A stretch of DNA of 64,000 nt from Acanthosoma haemorrhoidale (GCA_930367205.1 OV884009.1:92029189-92093188); one strand, 5' to 3'; positions 37,256-47,650 are shown, counted from the first letter of the stretch. Program-made: numbers and translations. Notes: generated by a model not told the origin, from the sequence alone.

Positions 37256-37804
37256 TCTATTATTCAAATAGATACTCATTTATCCTTACGATACTGAGTT
37301 AACCCTGACCGAAAACAACCCCCCAAGAAAACGTCACTAGGTTAGGTGGGTCTGAGGTAGTTAAAACTCACCATTTGACAGTGGGGACGGACAAACAAAA
37401 GATCAACCACATGTATCTAAATTTCGTTAATCATTTTTGAAGAAAACTTTTGAGAAAAAAGGTATTTTTTTCGATTTCAAAAATCATTATTGAAAATTTG
37501 ATGATTTATTAAGAATCGTTTTTTTCTCAATTAAATAATATTAGCGTTCAATTAACTCAAATTTTTAAGCTCAGTGTGAAAATCAAATCTTCCAAAAAGA
37601 GGACCTACGAAAATCCTTTTATCACGTTTCGCTTATTAAAATAATTTTCGTAAATTTAAATAATTAGTTGTTGTTTTATATGTTACTTGTTTGTATGTTA
37701 GCCCTGAGAATGAGAGAGGGGGTGTCTATGATCGAAAGGGTATATAAATACGCTACAAACATTATTAATCGTCATTTGAGAGATCGTTCAAACCTATACA
37801 CAAT
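37256..37804. other. Unassigned sequence at broken end of LINE copy
   Basis: AT-rich, nothing recognised. The abrupt end of LINE homology at 37,255 marks a deletion or rearrangement breakpoint. Confidence 0.4.
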
Positions 37805-38115
37805 TCCACTCACGCAGTACGCGCAGTTCACACTCATTCATACAATATGAACGTAAAGAATCTTCCCAGGAGCCCTCATAACCCCCGATAACTCCCTAGT
37901 GATTAGGAACAAAGAAGCATCGAAGCTCCACCTCCTCACTCTCCGACCGTTTCTCTATGAGATGGAGGCCAGAGAGAAGACAAGAGAGCTACAGACGCTC
38001 AAGACTACAGTGGGGAGGGGGAGAGGTAGCCAGTGCCAGGACCAGATAATATTATCTATTTTCAATAGAACGTGGGTCCACCGCCAATTTAGGCGTCCAG
38101 GAGGATTCTTAGATC
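37805..38115 (-). repeat. LINE 3'-UTR fragment (subfamily B, minus)
   Basis: Reverse orientation, diverged. CATTCATACAATATG, CCCAGGAGCCCTCATAA, TCTCCGACCGTTT, AGAGCTACAGACGCTCA and GCCAGTGCCAGGACC are shared with the piece at 53,230-53,440. This suggests a distinct subfamily with CTCCGACCG in place of CTCCGTCAGCCG. Confidence 0.65.
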
Positions 38116-38195
38116 AAAGAATGTAAGTACATTGAGGTCATTGTGAATGGACATGCTTTGTGATGTTTCTACATCTACAAGCTTTGACTATAATT

Positions 38196-38437
38196 GTATC
38201 CAGTGATGCGGCTGACGTAGAAGCGAGGGGAACTTCCCTAGACTCCGCTTTCTCTTTCGTACGCGAGGGAGGTGACAACCATGTGGATTTGGGAGATCTC
38301 TGGGTTGTTTGTAAATACTGTATGAATGAGAGAGTGAATGAAATTGTAAATATGGTATGAATGAGAACATTTATCACAATTACTTAGTGCCAAATAAGAC
38401 ATATTGTAATTTTATCACAATAAAGAAGTTTCTATTA
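38196..38437 (+). mobile_element. Short LINE 3'-UTR insertion with 10-bp TSD candidate
   Basis: Starts GTATCCAGTGATGCGGCTGACG and ends TTTATCACAATAAAGAAG. Flanks GACTATAATT (38,186-38,195) and GACTATGATT (38,438-38,447) differ by one base, a plausible target duplication. It carries no ORF2 sequence. Confidence 0.85.
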
Positions 38438-38447
38438 GACTATGATT

Positions 38448-39454
38448 CTGATATTTTCATGGCTTTCGTTCTATACACAGTATCTCGTAATAGGATGGAT
38501 TTATGTTAGTTTTACAAGCGTAAAACCAAGTCATCGACTCCATGTAGTCTTGGTATATGTAGTCTAGTAGAGTCGGAACACCGAACACCAAGTCCAGATG
38601 TCAGGTGCAGGTTTCTTATATTTAGAGCACGGACGCTGGGTGGAAGAAGTTGATAAATGTTTCTACTTAACACTTATAATAGAAATACACCAATGCACGG
38701 TACTAATGTGTACAGTTCTGTGTTCATGGCAGATGTCCAAATGCTTCTGGCCTCCGGAGCTAAACACACTCGTAGTATCCGATGTGTCACCCAAACCCCA
38801 AGCAGCACCCCCCCCCCTCCCCATCAGCCCTGCCCATGGCAGTTCTCGCCTATTATATTCAATATAAACATTAAATACTGCTTCGGTTTTAGCAACAATT
38901 AGTCGGCCTCTAGTCATATTAAGATTGAATTCTATGTCATTATGGATATATGCTTTAGATGTGCTGAATTAGGTTTTTTAATTATTTTTTCATTTGTCAA
39001 TGATTCGATTATATTTAAACTTATTCCGACATCTCGTAATAAGTTTTAAAGGACATAAAAGCTCTTCTTCATGTACAGTTAATTTGTAGCTCGGAGCGAG
39101 TCCCAGAGAGATATAAAGAATGAGACAGAGGCATGTTTAGTGGTGCACACTGATTCACATGTGCCTAATCTAATGGCCCCAACTTCACGGGTCGAATCCT
39201 TTAATATTTATCCGTTATTAGGTCTATCTATATAAGCTCCCAAAGTCATCTCGGCCTATTGCGCAAGTCGTGCTTAATTCACTTTACCTTCTGTGCAAAA
39301 TCTAAAAAAAATATTCATGTTTTTTTTATAATAAACCAATCTGTAAGAAAATGCTTTCGGCAAACTTTAATGTAAGTTAAATTCTCTTCCTAGCTTCACT
39401 TAAAGTTGGACCAATAGCTACCACTTAAGGTGCTTCATAAATAAAAGTTCTTCC
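38448..39454. other. Unassigned sequence upstream of the full-length LINE
   Basis: A run of C at about 38,808-38,817 and two short overlapping frames (38,598-38,902, plus). Not recognised. Confidence 0.4.
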
Positions 39455-39467
39455 TAATGATTCTTTT

Positions 39468-39852
39468 TTTTTCTGCGCATGCGCTACTATTAACAACCAC
39501 GTACAACTATCGCTCTCCAAATCAATACCGATAACTACCGTTTATAGACCCTTTTTCGGCTTTGGGATTGTTTCAACTGGCAACTTAAGTGAGGTGGCCA
39601 CGAGGGAGCCCTCAATAAGTGAGTAGATCGCTAGTTACATTGGTGTGAAGTGTAAATAGTGACATCGGACTGAGTAGTCGGCCATCTTGACTGATCGGCA
39701 TTAGCCGTCGTTCACGATACATAGGCGTTCTGAGCCAGACCTGATATGTGGCTCAGAGCCAAGACCGGTGACTCGCCACTGGAATCCCACCGGCGCTATG
39801 TATTTTATTTATTTATTTTTTTTAACTAACAAAAATCTTAGCTAATGATAAA
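39468..39852 (+). promoter_or_regulatory. LINE 5' UTR with presumed internal promoter
   Basis: About 385 bp between the left TSD and the ORF1 start, more GC-rich than surrounding DNA. It begins with a T run followed by the palindromic TGCGCATGCGC. It contains GAGGTGGCCAC (39,588-39,598), also found at the edge of family A, and a hairpin CTGAGCCA/TGGCTCAG (39,730-39,756). Jockey-type LINEs carry an internal promoter here by family knowledge; no TATA box is visible and none is expected. Confidence 0.6.
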
Positions 39853-41181
39853 ATGAGATTTTATCAGCAGCTAATATCACAAAATAAAATAAAAAGATCT
39901 AGGTCCTTAGGTCCAACTCCGACAACGTCGCCTGTAAAGCGAAAACCTAGACGCTCAAATAGGAACAACCCTATAAACTCATCTGCTGCCAGCTCTATGG
40001 AAGATCGACCACCAGTTGCCGGCACTTCAAAAGAAGAAACTGTAGCAGAATCTCCATTCTTCACACCGAATAGCTTCGAGGTACTGAGAAACGGCCAACC
40101 TGACGACATGGAAGTTATTCAAACACCAACACAGCCCAAGCCGCCTGCTATATTAGTAAGGAATATTAGCAATTTTAAACTATTATGCTCACAAATGAGC
40201 AAAGTTGTAGGTACCGGAAAATATACGTGCCTCAATCGCTCTCGGGATACAAAAATTTCCCCAGACACTCCCGATACTTATCGAGCGATCATCAAGTATT
40301 TGGAAGAGACCAATGCAGACTTCCATACATATCAGTTGAAACAAGATCGATCACTTCGAGTAGTGATAAGAAATCTGCACCCGACCACACCAGCTGATGA
40401 AATTGAAGACGAACTATCAGCTCTGGGATTCAAAGTTCGGCAAATAACCAACGTTTTACGTGAGGACAGAAAACAAAACGAATCCACCAAAACGGCATTA
40501 CCGTTATTCTTTGTAGATCTCAAGCGGACAACTAGCGTGAAGAAAATATACGACTTAACACACCTGTATTACGCAAGAATACAGGTCGAAAAACCTTACC
40601 CTAAACGAGACATCGTCCAATGCCATAATTGCCAGGCATGTGGGCACACAAAATCATACTGCCACCAACCTCCCAGGTGTGTAAAGTGTAGTGGGCAGCA
40701 CAAAAGCAAATTGTGCAAAAATCCCCTGAAATCGTCAGCTGTATGCGTGCTCTGTCAGCAAGACCATCCGGCATAACTACAAGGGCTGCGATGCTTATAC
40801 TATTCTGAAGTCCAGGAGCGAGCAACGTCGTCGGCAAGAAGAAGATAATCCAGTCACAGGTAGCTCAAGAAGCGCCCCCACCAGAACTTTTAGGCCTTCA
40901 GTCTCTTTTGCTAATGCCGTTCGGAACAGAGAACAGTCACAGGCACTGCCCACTTCTCGTCCGGAAGTATCTCTTCCCCAGCATACCGCTCATCCCGGCA
41001 ACCAGCAAACCCAATCCCATCCTCAACCACACATCTCGCATATTCCTTCACCTCCAAGCTCTTCAGATCTCACTAGCCTATTAACATCATTCCTTACAGA
41101 ATTCAGAACCCCAATTACCCCTCTCATTTCCCTTCTTACAAATCTTGTCTCCTACCTTATCCCCGTTAAACAAAATCCATA
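39853..41181 (+). pseudogene. LINE ORF1, Gag-like zinc-knuckle protein (one frameshift)
   Basis: Nucleic-acid-binding ORF1 protein of a Jockey-type LINE, thought to coat the element RNA in the cytoplasm. The first 307 codons (39,853-40,776) are open. Residues 1-60 are basic and Ser/Pro-rich. Residues about 100-200 resemble the PRE_C2HC domain (SLRVVIRNLHPTT and DELSALGF). Three zinc knuckles follow: C257-x2-C-x4-H-x4-C270, C276-x2-C-x3-H-x4-C288, and a third starting C298-x2-C-x3-H. A 1-base insertion at about 40,773 truncates the third knuckle. The remaining frame stays open after it for about 130 codons, a Pro/Ser/Thr-rich tail ending at 41,181. Chosen start: the first ATG after the 5' UTR, followed by a long open frame. 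The stop is immediately followed by the ORF2 start region. The tail is also present in the older copy at 35,387. Confidence 0.92.
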
Positions 41182-41182
41182 A

Positions 41183-43351
41183 GTGGATCCTTCTGGCTCC
41201 TTATCCATTCTCCTTTGGAATGCGAATGGTGTTCGCACCTACACTAACGAACTGACAGCACTACTCCACGACAAGAAGATCGACGTAGCTCTTATTACTG
41301 AAACAAGACTTACGAGCAAACGACCATTTACCGTTCGACAGTACCAGACTTATCGAACTGATCACCCAGATGGAACACTGCCTCCTCCTTCATTTATTAG
41401 GGGCCCAGTTAACTGGGACCACTTCCGCCAGCTTTTTACAGAGTCCGTAAACCTTAAATTGTCCTTGAAAACATCCCAAGACCTAGACGATGCAGTGCAT
41501 TCTTTCACTCCTCTGGTCCAGAGGTCGGCTTGGGAGGCATCGTCACCCCATCGTCACCCAAAAATCCACAATCATAATCGTTTACCTCAGCATCTCAAAG
41601 ATCTAATCCAATCTAAATGCCGCTCCAGAACAGTATGGCAATGATCCCGGCATCCTGTTGATCGCCGCACGTACAATCAGTACTGCCGATTGGTAAAGCG
41701 GCGATTGGCATCCTTCCGTTCTGATTCTTTCAATTCCTACCTTTCCTCTCTGTCTACCAGGGATAACTCCTTGTGGAATGTAACCAAAAAAATCCTAAAG
41801 TATCAACCTGTTTCACATCCACTCCGTCGTGATGATGGGTCCTGGGCGGACTCGGATGGGGATAGGTCGGAGGAATTTGCTCTGCATCTTACCCATACTT
41901 TCACACCTCACCTTTCTCATCAAAGCCATACTCACAGCACAACTGTGGAAGATTTCCTCACTTCACCTATTCCTCTCTCTCTTCCACCAAAAGCCGTTAA
42001 TCCCTCTGAGGTCAAATACCTTCTGAAAAACTTACCTTACAGAAAATCCCCTGAATATGATCTCCTAACTCCTCAAATTCTCAAACAACTTCCTCCTAAA
42101 GCCATAATCTTCTTAACCTACATATATAATTGCATTATCCGAACGACGCACTTTCCTCTCCTCTGGAAACATTCCATTATTGTTCTATTCGCCAAACCCG
42201 TAAACCACCCAATGACGCCTCATCTTATCGTCCAATTATCCTACTCCCTACTCCTACTAAAACGTCTACTTCCCATTGTTGAATCCAAAAACCTTTTTCC
42301 CACACACCAGTTTGGTTTCCACCAACGACATTCCAGTGCTCAACAAGGCCTTCGCGTTGTTGATCACATCTCCTCAGCCCTTGAAACCAAACAGTATTGC
42401 ACTGCTACCTTTCTTGACATAGCTCAAGCTTTTGACAGGGTTTGGCACGCAGGTTTGCTCTACAAGCTCAAAAGATATTTACCTCAGACCCTTTTCCTAG
42501 TCTTACAGTCTTACCTTGCAAACCGCTTCTTCCAATTCCCCTGTCGTTTAGAATACTCTAACTACTATCCCATAAATGCAGGAGTTCCACAGGGCAGTGT
42601 CCTGGGCCCCATCCTCTATAACCTATACACCGCTGATGTCCCCTCTACTCCCAATACCTTCTTGGCCACATTTGCAGATGACGCTGCAGTTTTGTCATCC
42701 CACCCAGACCCCGACATCCCATAACCTTCAAAAACACCTTGACGAGATCGAGTATTGGTGTAATCAATGGTGGATCAAAGTTAATGAAGCAAATGTTCCC
42801 ACATTACCTTCACCCTTTGTCGCAAGACTTGTCCACTAGTTTATTTTAATTCTATTCCTCTCCCTGTATTCGAGACAGTACGATACTCAGGCTTCCATCT
42901 CGACAAACGACTGACCTGGAACCCACATACGAGACTAAAAAGACAAGAACTAAACAGGCGCTTTGGACAACTTTACAGACTACTTCAAAGGACATCCCAT
43001 CTCTCAATAGAAAATAAACTACTAATCTACAAAGTTACACTTAAACCAATCTGGACATACGGAATAGAGCTATGGGGGACAGCAAAAAAGTCGAACAACA
43101 AGCGTATCCAATCCTTTCAATCAAAAGTCCTGAGAACAATACTAAATGCCCCTTATTATGTCAGCAACAAAACCCTTCATAACGACCTTAATATACCCTA
43201 CATTCTAGAACTCATCCCTTCTAAGTTTATGAAATTCCACAGTAGCCTTTCCAACCACCCTAATCCCGTAGCACAGTCATTGCACTGCGCCACTCATCCC
43301 TATAATCCTCCTCGGAGACTGAAACGGCAGTGGCCTTGTGACCTGCTATAA
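41183..43351 (+). pseudogene. LINE ORF2, endonuclease remnant plus reverse transcriptase
   Basis: Replication protein of the LINE. It opens directly after the ORF1 stop as GTG GAT CC, with no ATG there. Endonuclease N-terminus: SILLWNANGVRT and ALITETRL (APE-like, with the metal-binding Glu). An in-frame deletion at about 41,372 then removes the rest of the endonuclease domain and joins HPDG to PPPSFIRGPVNWDHF. TGG CAA TGA at 41,636-41,644 is a nonsense mutation where the older copy has AGA. RT: LLTPQILKQLPP, a short out-of-frame stretch (about 42,190-42,260), HQFGFHQRHSS, FLDIAQAFDRVWHAG (block A), NAGVPQGSVLGPILYNLYTA (block B) and FATFADD-like TFADDAAV (block C, Asp-Asp intact). A 5-base deletion at about 42,717 and a further frameshift near 42,790 follow. 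The C-terminal domain reads LTWNPHTRLKRQELNRRFG and LKPIWTYGIELWGTA and ends with RRLKRQWPCDLL at 43,351. Not functional as it stands. Confidence 0.92.
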
Positions 43352-43653
43352 ACGCGTGACAGCGGGGGTCCTGGCAATGGCCAGTTACTCCAATCATGTC
43401 CTGAGCGTCTGCGGCTCTCGCGCTCTTGGTCAGCCTCCACTGGCTAGTATCCGGTGACGCGGCTGACGGAGGAGCGTGAGGGACTTCCCAAGACTCCGCT
43501 TTCTCTTCGCATGTGGATTTGGGAGGTCTCTGGGCTGTCTGTAAATATTGTATGAATGAGTGAGTGAATGATGAATTGTAAATATGGTATGAATAAGAGC
43601 GTTTATCGCAGTTACTGATTGTAATTATAGCCCAATAAAGAGTATAATAAATA
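43352..43653 (+). repeat. Reference 3' UTR of the Jockey-type LINE
   Basis: Follows the ORF2 stop. Landmarks in order: GACAGCGGGGGTCCTGGCAA, CCAATCATGTCCTGAGCGTC, GACGCGGCTGACGGAGGAGC, CCCAAGACTCCGCTTTCTC, ATGTGGATTTGGGAGGTCTC, TGAATGAGTGAGTGAATGAT, AAATATGGTATGAATAAGAG and CCCAATAAAG. About twenty truncated copies of this region are spread through the window on both strands. The AATAAA word close to the end probably acts as the polyadenylation signal. Confidence 0.85.
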
Positions 43654-43666
43654 TAATGATTCTTTT

Positions 43667-43967
43667 CTGTTTATCGAGGCAAACTAATAAAATCAAAATG
43701 TTTACCGTTGAAGGGAGCTCAACGTGGATATCGCTCACCTATTAAAAACCATTATACTTATTATATGAATAATTTAAATTACGGTGGTAATATTAGTAAA
43801 TATACTAATTGCTAATATGTTTAAAGAAAATTAAAAGTTAGTAATATATGAAATATACCTGTAATAATTATTACCAAACTTATTCGTCCACTCTCTTAAT
43901 ACTTCAGTAACCACACCATTTTGAGGCTCAGTTCTTCAGATAAAACCTTGTCGGGCTCAGATAGCTG
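43667..43967. other. Unassigned AT-rich spacer
   Basis: Nothing recognised between the right TSD of the LINE and family A copy 2. Confidence 0.4.
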
Positions 43968-44603
43968 AGTATCCCCAGAGTGGGGAGGAGACGCCCGCCG
44001 CGGGCTAGGGTCGCTATAACCTCTTAGCCGCCGTCCAGCGCCCAGAGAGAGATAGAGCGGGTGGACCTATGGTCTTTCACCCTGGCTGCCGACCTAGTCG
44101 GTGGGCAGCTTTAATTCGCTTTGATCTGATTCCATAAGATCTTTAGAAGGTGTGTGCCCCGACAAAGCACTATGTTCAGGAGAAGAGGTACAGGGTAGGT
44201 TTATAGGTAGTTTATGTGGTCTTGGAATGACCACGAATTCACACTCGGTATCCAAGAGTAGGCGAAAACCGTCCGGATCCTAAAGGCGAGTGTGAACCGG
44301 AGAGAAGCAGACTGGATTGCCGTGGGAGACGCTACGAGGAAAGTTTGTAGGGCCACGACAACCGTCGTCCGCGAGGGAGAAGTCTCTCCCAAGGAGGTGC
44401 TAGTTTTATTGAGACGAAGGCAGATATTCCCATTAGGAAGGTGTGGGGTCTGACATCTCCGGACTAAAACATAGCGGGGTTAGGAGAGAGAGATGCAGAG
44501 GTAGTTGAATGAGAAGACCATGGTTTTGAGTAGAGAAGCAAGCGCCAGTGCAGAGAGAGAGAGAAGTGTTCAAGGTGCCGGTTTGTTACTTTCTGATTTT
44601 CAC

Positions 44604-45466
44604 TTCTCATGATGATTCTCACTTATAAGCTCTCAAACTTATAAAATAGGAATGTGGGAAAAAATAATTTTTGGCTGGAAGTGCCTTTCTCTAAGGGGAG
44701 ACCCCTACTTAAAGGATTTATGGGAAGGATATAGGGTGTGGAATGCCTAGAAAGGCGGAAGGAGTCAGGAAGGTAGTGAGAGTCTACCAAGGATTGAGCC
44801 TAGGCGATGGATCGTTGAGGACCAGGCGAAGCCTGGCCGGCCGGAAGGTCAAGCCTGCTTACACAGGTAGATGTTCTAATTTGGCGTCGGTTGAGTCGGC
44901 CGGGAGATGGGCCTCCATCTCTCGGCAAGGTGTAGGTCGGTCAGTCGATGATGTCCTTCATTCTCCAGGCTTCGGCGGTCCAGCAGTGCTTCCATCTGAC
45001 GGGCATTGGTGGTGGCTGAAGGTCGGAGAACAGTGGGTTGTGGCTATGACGGAGTGAGTCAAAAATTTTGATGTGCCTTCTCTTGATGAAGTCTTGAATA
45101 GTGAGCACTTCAAATTTTTTGTGGATATCGTCAGCCTTCATGCGGTCGAACGGGGTGTGTTTGAGGGAGGTGCGGAGAACTCTGTTCTGGAATTGCTGGA
45201 GCGTTAGCAGAGTGTTAGGGGTCAGATACTTATAGAGAGGGGTACCATACATCAATGCAGGTCTTAGGACGCTCTGGTATATCAGCAGCTTGAGGCGAAC
45301 TGATAAAGCCGGGCTATGAAGTAGGTGTCCGAGACTGAAGAATTTCTTCCTAACACTCTTTAATTTCCTGCCGAGGTGCGTTGTAAACGACAAGTGCCTA
45401 CCGAGGGTAATCCCGAGGTAGCACAGCTTGTTGCTTATAGGGCACTCTTTGCCGTCTAAGACGAAG
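44604..45466 (-). mobile_element. 5'-truncated LINE inserted in family A, perfect 12-bp TSD
   Basis: An 863-bp insertion on the minus strand, flanked by TCTGATTTTCAC at 44,592-44,603 and 45,467-45,478 (identical). It holds the C-terminal part of a reverse transcriptase frame and about 335 bp of 3' UTR, and ends TCATCATGAGAAG rather than poly-A. The frame from the insertion point to the stop is undamaged, suggesting a young insertion. The family differs from the main LINE of this window. Confidence 0.92.
44941..45465 (-). CDS. C-terminal fragment of a LINE reverse transcriptase (open)
   Basis: About 174 open codons from the truncation point to the stop, in one frame. It shows KLCYLGITLGRHLSFTTHLG (the post-palm strand/thumb motif L-G-x-x-L-x-x-x-L-x-F-x-x-H), a basic helix KLKSVRKKFFSLG, then LKLLIYQSVLRPALMYGTPL (the Y-x-S-x-L-R-P-x-x-x-Y-G motif) and LTLQQFQNRVLRT. 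The palm with the catalytic Asp pair was lost by 5' truncation, so the piece has no polymerase activity. No start codon of its own is expected; an in-frame TTG lies at 45,393. The motif order fits the Jockey/CR1 group. The preserved frame contrasts with the many stops in the main LINE copies. Confidence 0.85.
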   Translation of the reverse strand, partial: FVLDGKECPISNKLCYLGITLGRHLSFTTHLGRKLKSVRKKFFSLGHLLHSPALSVRLKLLIYQSVLRPALMYGTPLYKYLTPNTLLTLQQFQNRVLRTSLKHTPFDRMKADDIHKKFEVLTIQDFIKRRHIKIFDSLRHSHNPLFSDLQPPPMPVRWKHCWTAEAWRMKDIID

Positions 45467-45493
45467 TCTGATTTTCACCCTACAGGGCGTCTC

Positions 45494-45500
45494 TTATATA
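45494..45500 (-). promoter_or_regulatory. Putative TATA box of family A copy 2
   Basis: TATATAA on the minus strand, in the same position relative to the GTGGCCACCTC edge as in copy 1. Its conservation is the main argument that family A carries a promoter. Confidence 0.45.
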
Positions 45501-45680
45501 GCCAGGCTAGGGGTAGTGGGGAATCATCCCCACCAGCGGCTGTGCTCCCCACCAACTTCTTTTCCACTCTCCAACTGACGTCATAATCTTTATTAAACAT
45601 ATGGAAACAGTGATAGATATGATCTGATCGAGAAGAGGGTAACTTATAATTATTTGTAATTAAGAGGTGGCCACAGCAAC

Positions 45681-46815
45681 CCTCAATACAAAATAGGAAT
45701 AATAGAAGACAGTATATATGTATCTAGTTAGATGATATGATCAGGCAATGTGTCGAAAATAATGCTATTAAATGGATGACATGAAATTATGCTGCTTAAA
45801 TTAGATTGGTTCATTTTTATAGGACGGGTTATTTACATCATCACCCAACCAATATACTATGTTTTTGGGCCACAGCTATTTATATTATATATTTGTAGTA
45901 TATTATACTATTATCAATTTTATTATACGTATATATATACGTTTTTTAACTACGCTCGACTCTTTCCTCCCCTGCATTCCATGGTGCATTGTGGCAGAGC
46001 TTTTTCAACCTTCATGGGAGCAAAACGTGGTGTACTCTTTGTTCAATACACTATTATTCAACCCACTTTAGGCAGTTTAAAAGCAATAATTAAAATTTAG
46101 TTTCCAAGTGACAAATTGCCAAAATATTAACTCATAATACTAAAGAATAACTGTAACCATTGTAGAAAAACGTACATAATACAATTTTTTGTCTTCGTAC
46201 AATTTTTAAGTAGGTTATTCATCTTTAAATAACTCATTTATGCTAGTTTTTTTTAATTCACTGAGGGTAAAAAAAGTTCGGAGTAACATTTATTCCAAGC
46301 AGTTGAATAGTTTGATTCAGTGGCGTGTCGATTTTTAATTTTAATCGAGGATATACGACAGCAGTGAAGTTGGAGGTAGGAAGACCTGAGGAGGTCGGTG
46401 GGCCCTCCAAGGCGATATCTTAGAGGACGGCCGTTATTGACTGTCTTCTGGAGCATCCTAACTACACAACTTTCTGCCACCTATTGCTCACATACATTTG
46501 AAAGTTGGCTAACCCGTGAAATTGCCTCCTCGTATAGAGACCGATTCCTTTTATCAATATCTCTCCCATTAGTGTCATAGATCAGTATCAGGATAAGTGT
46601 CATAGATCAGTATCATCAACACTTTCAGGATTAGTGTCATAGAAAGGCATGAGTGTCAAATTAATGATTATGTTTTACGGTGGGATCGCGATGTTATACA
46701 CGCTGACAGTGTCTTATACATAAACGATGTGCCAATCCTCTTTCTTCCGTCTAGCCGTTAATACCTCTCAATTCTATACTTCATTTAGTTTTTTTAAAAG
46801 GCTAACTGTAAAAAC
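45681..46815. other. Unassigned AT-rich sequence
   Basis: Short unrecognised frames at 45,789-46,100 (plus) and 46,253-46,480 (minus). A 19-base word containing GTGTCATAGATCAGTATCA repeats at about 46,573 and 46,599. Confidence 0.4.
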
Positions 46816-47370
46816 TTCTTTATTGTGCTAAAACTACAATCTACCTTATTAGGCAATAAGTAATTGTGATAATGTTCTCATTCATACCATATTTACAATT
46901 TCCATTCTCTCGTTCGTTCATACAGTACTTACAAAGAGCCCTGAGACCTCACAAACCCACATGGTTATCCCCTCCCTCGCATACGAAACAGGAAGCAGAG
47001 TCTTGGGAAGTCCCCCTCGCTCCTCCGTCAGCCGCGTCACCAGATACAAGCCAGAGGAGGCTGACCAAGAGCGCGAGAGCTACATACGCTTAAGACATGA
47101 TTGGATAAACTGGCCATTGTCAGGACTCCCACTGTTACGCATTTATATCAGGTCACGAGGCCACTGCCGTTTTAGTCTCCGAGGAGGATTATAGGAATGA
47201 GTGGTGCAGTGCAGTGACTGTGCTGCGGGATTTGGGTGGTTGGATAGGTTGCTATGGAATTTCATGAATTGGAAGGGATCAGTTCAAGAATGTAGGGTAT
47301 ATTAAGATCGTTATGAAGTGTTTTGTTGCTGACGTAATAAGGGACATTTACTATTGTTCTCATAACTTTT
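46816..47370 (-). mobile_element. LINE 3' end (ORF2 tail plus UTR), minus strand
   Basis: Reads on the minus strand from the NKTLHNDLNIPYILELIPS region of ORF2 (about 47,345-47,250) to the stop and through the whole 3' UTR to the CTTCTTTATTGTGC end at 46,816. Good similarity to the reference UTR. No convincing target duplication could be fixed. Confidence 0.85.
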
Positions 47371-47409
47371 TCAAGGGCTATCCAATAGTTATGTTTAGCC
47401 CACAGCCAC

Positions 47410-47432
47410 ATATATATATATATATATATATA
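47410..47432. repeat. (TA)n microsatellite
   Basis: Alternating A/T for 23 bases. Confidence 0.95.
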
Positions 47433-47545
47433 ACTAGATTCCAGCCCTGCCTAGGGCGAGAATAGAGGTTTTAGGAGAATTGTACCAACCTTCACTAAAG
47501 CCACATTTGGTGTACTCTCAGAGCAAGTAAGATCTCATTGAAATA

Positions 47546-47650
47546 TTGGAGTGTTTTTCAGTTTTTCAGATATCACACGTTTCTAATCCTCCTCCTATAA
47601 TACTTATCACATTGCATCCTAAGACACCCTCTCTGCCCAGTGACTTCCTA
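47546..47650 (+). repeat. Diverged foldback-family arm
   Basis: GTTTTTCAGAT, TTCTAATCCTCCTCC, ATACTTATCAC and GCATCCTAAGAC align with the solo arm at 13,227-13,342. Weaker than the other arms. Confidence 0.45.

Larger units (their letters stand above)
39468..43653 (+). mobile_element. Full-length Jockey-type LINE with perfect 13-bp TSD
   Basis: A complete-length non-LTR retrotransposon insertion of about 4.2 kb. TAATGATTCTTTT occurs at 39,455-39,467 and again at 43,654-43,666. Between them lie, in order, a 5' UTR with promoter, ORF1 (Gag-like nucleic-acid binder), ORF2 (endonuclease remnant plus reverse transcriptase), and a 3' UTR of about 300 bp ending ATAAAGAGTATAATAAATA. The 13-bp duplication at both ends shows that the 5' end is intact, so this copy defines the family. 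Coding damage seen: a 1-base insertion in ORF1, a nonsense codon in ORF2, an internal endonuclease deletion, and frameshifts inside and after the RT. It is therefore non-autonomous. Clade assignment to Jockey rests on the zinc-knuckle ORF1, APE-type endonuclease start and the C-terminal YKVTLKPIWTYGIELWGTA motif. Confidence 0.93.
43968..45680 (-). repeat. Family A copy 2, split by a LINE insertion
   Basis: Minus-strand copy in two parts. The promoter half is at 45,479-45,680 (GTGGCCACCTC edge, TATA box at 45,494-45,500) and the downstream half at 43,968-44,603 (leader, ATG, DTECEFVVIP reading, CCCCACTCTGGGGATA end). The parts are separated by an 863-bp insertion with its own target duplication. 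Removing the insertion gives a length close to copy 1, which supports family A being a unit of about 830-850 bp. Confidence 0.7.

Noticed and set aside
39864..40109. 81-codon minus-strand frame in the LINE
   Set aside because: Antisense shadow of ORF1; no motif of its own.
44743..45057. 104-codon plus-strand frame
   Set aside because: It is the antisense shadow of the LINE reverse transcriptase fragment on the minus strand.
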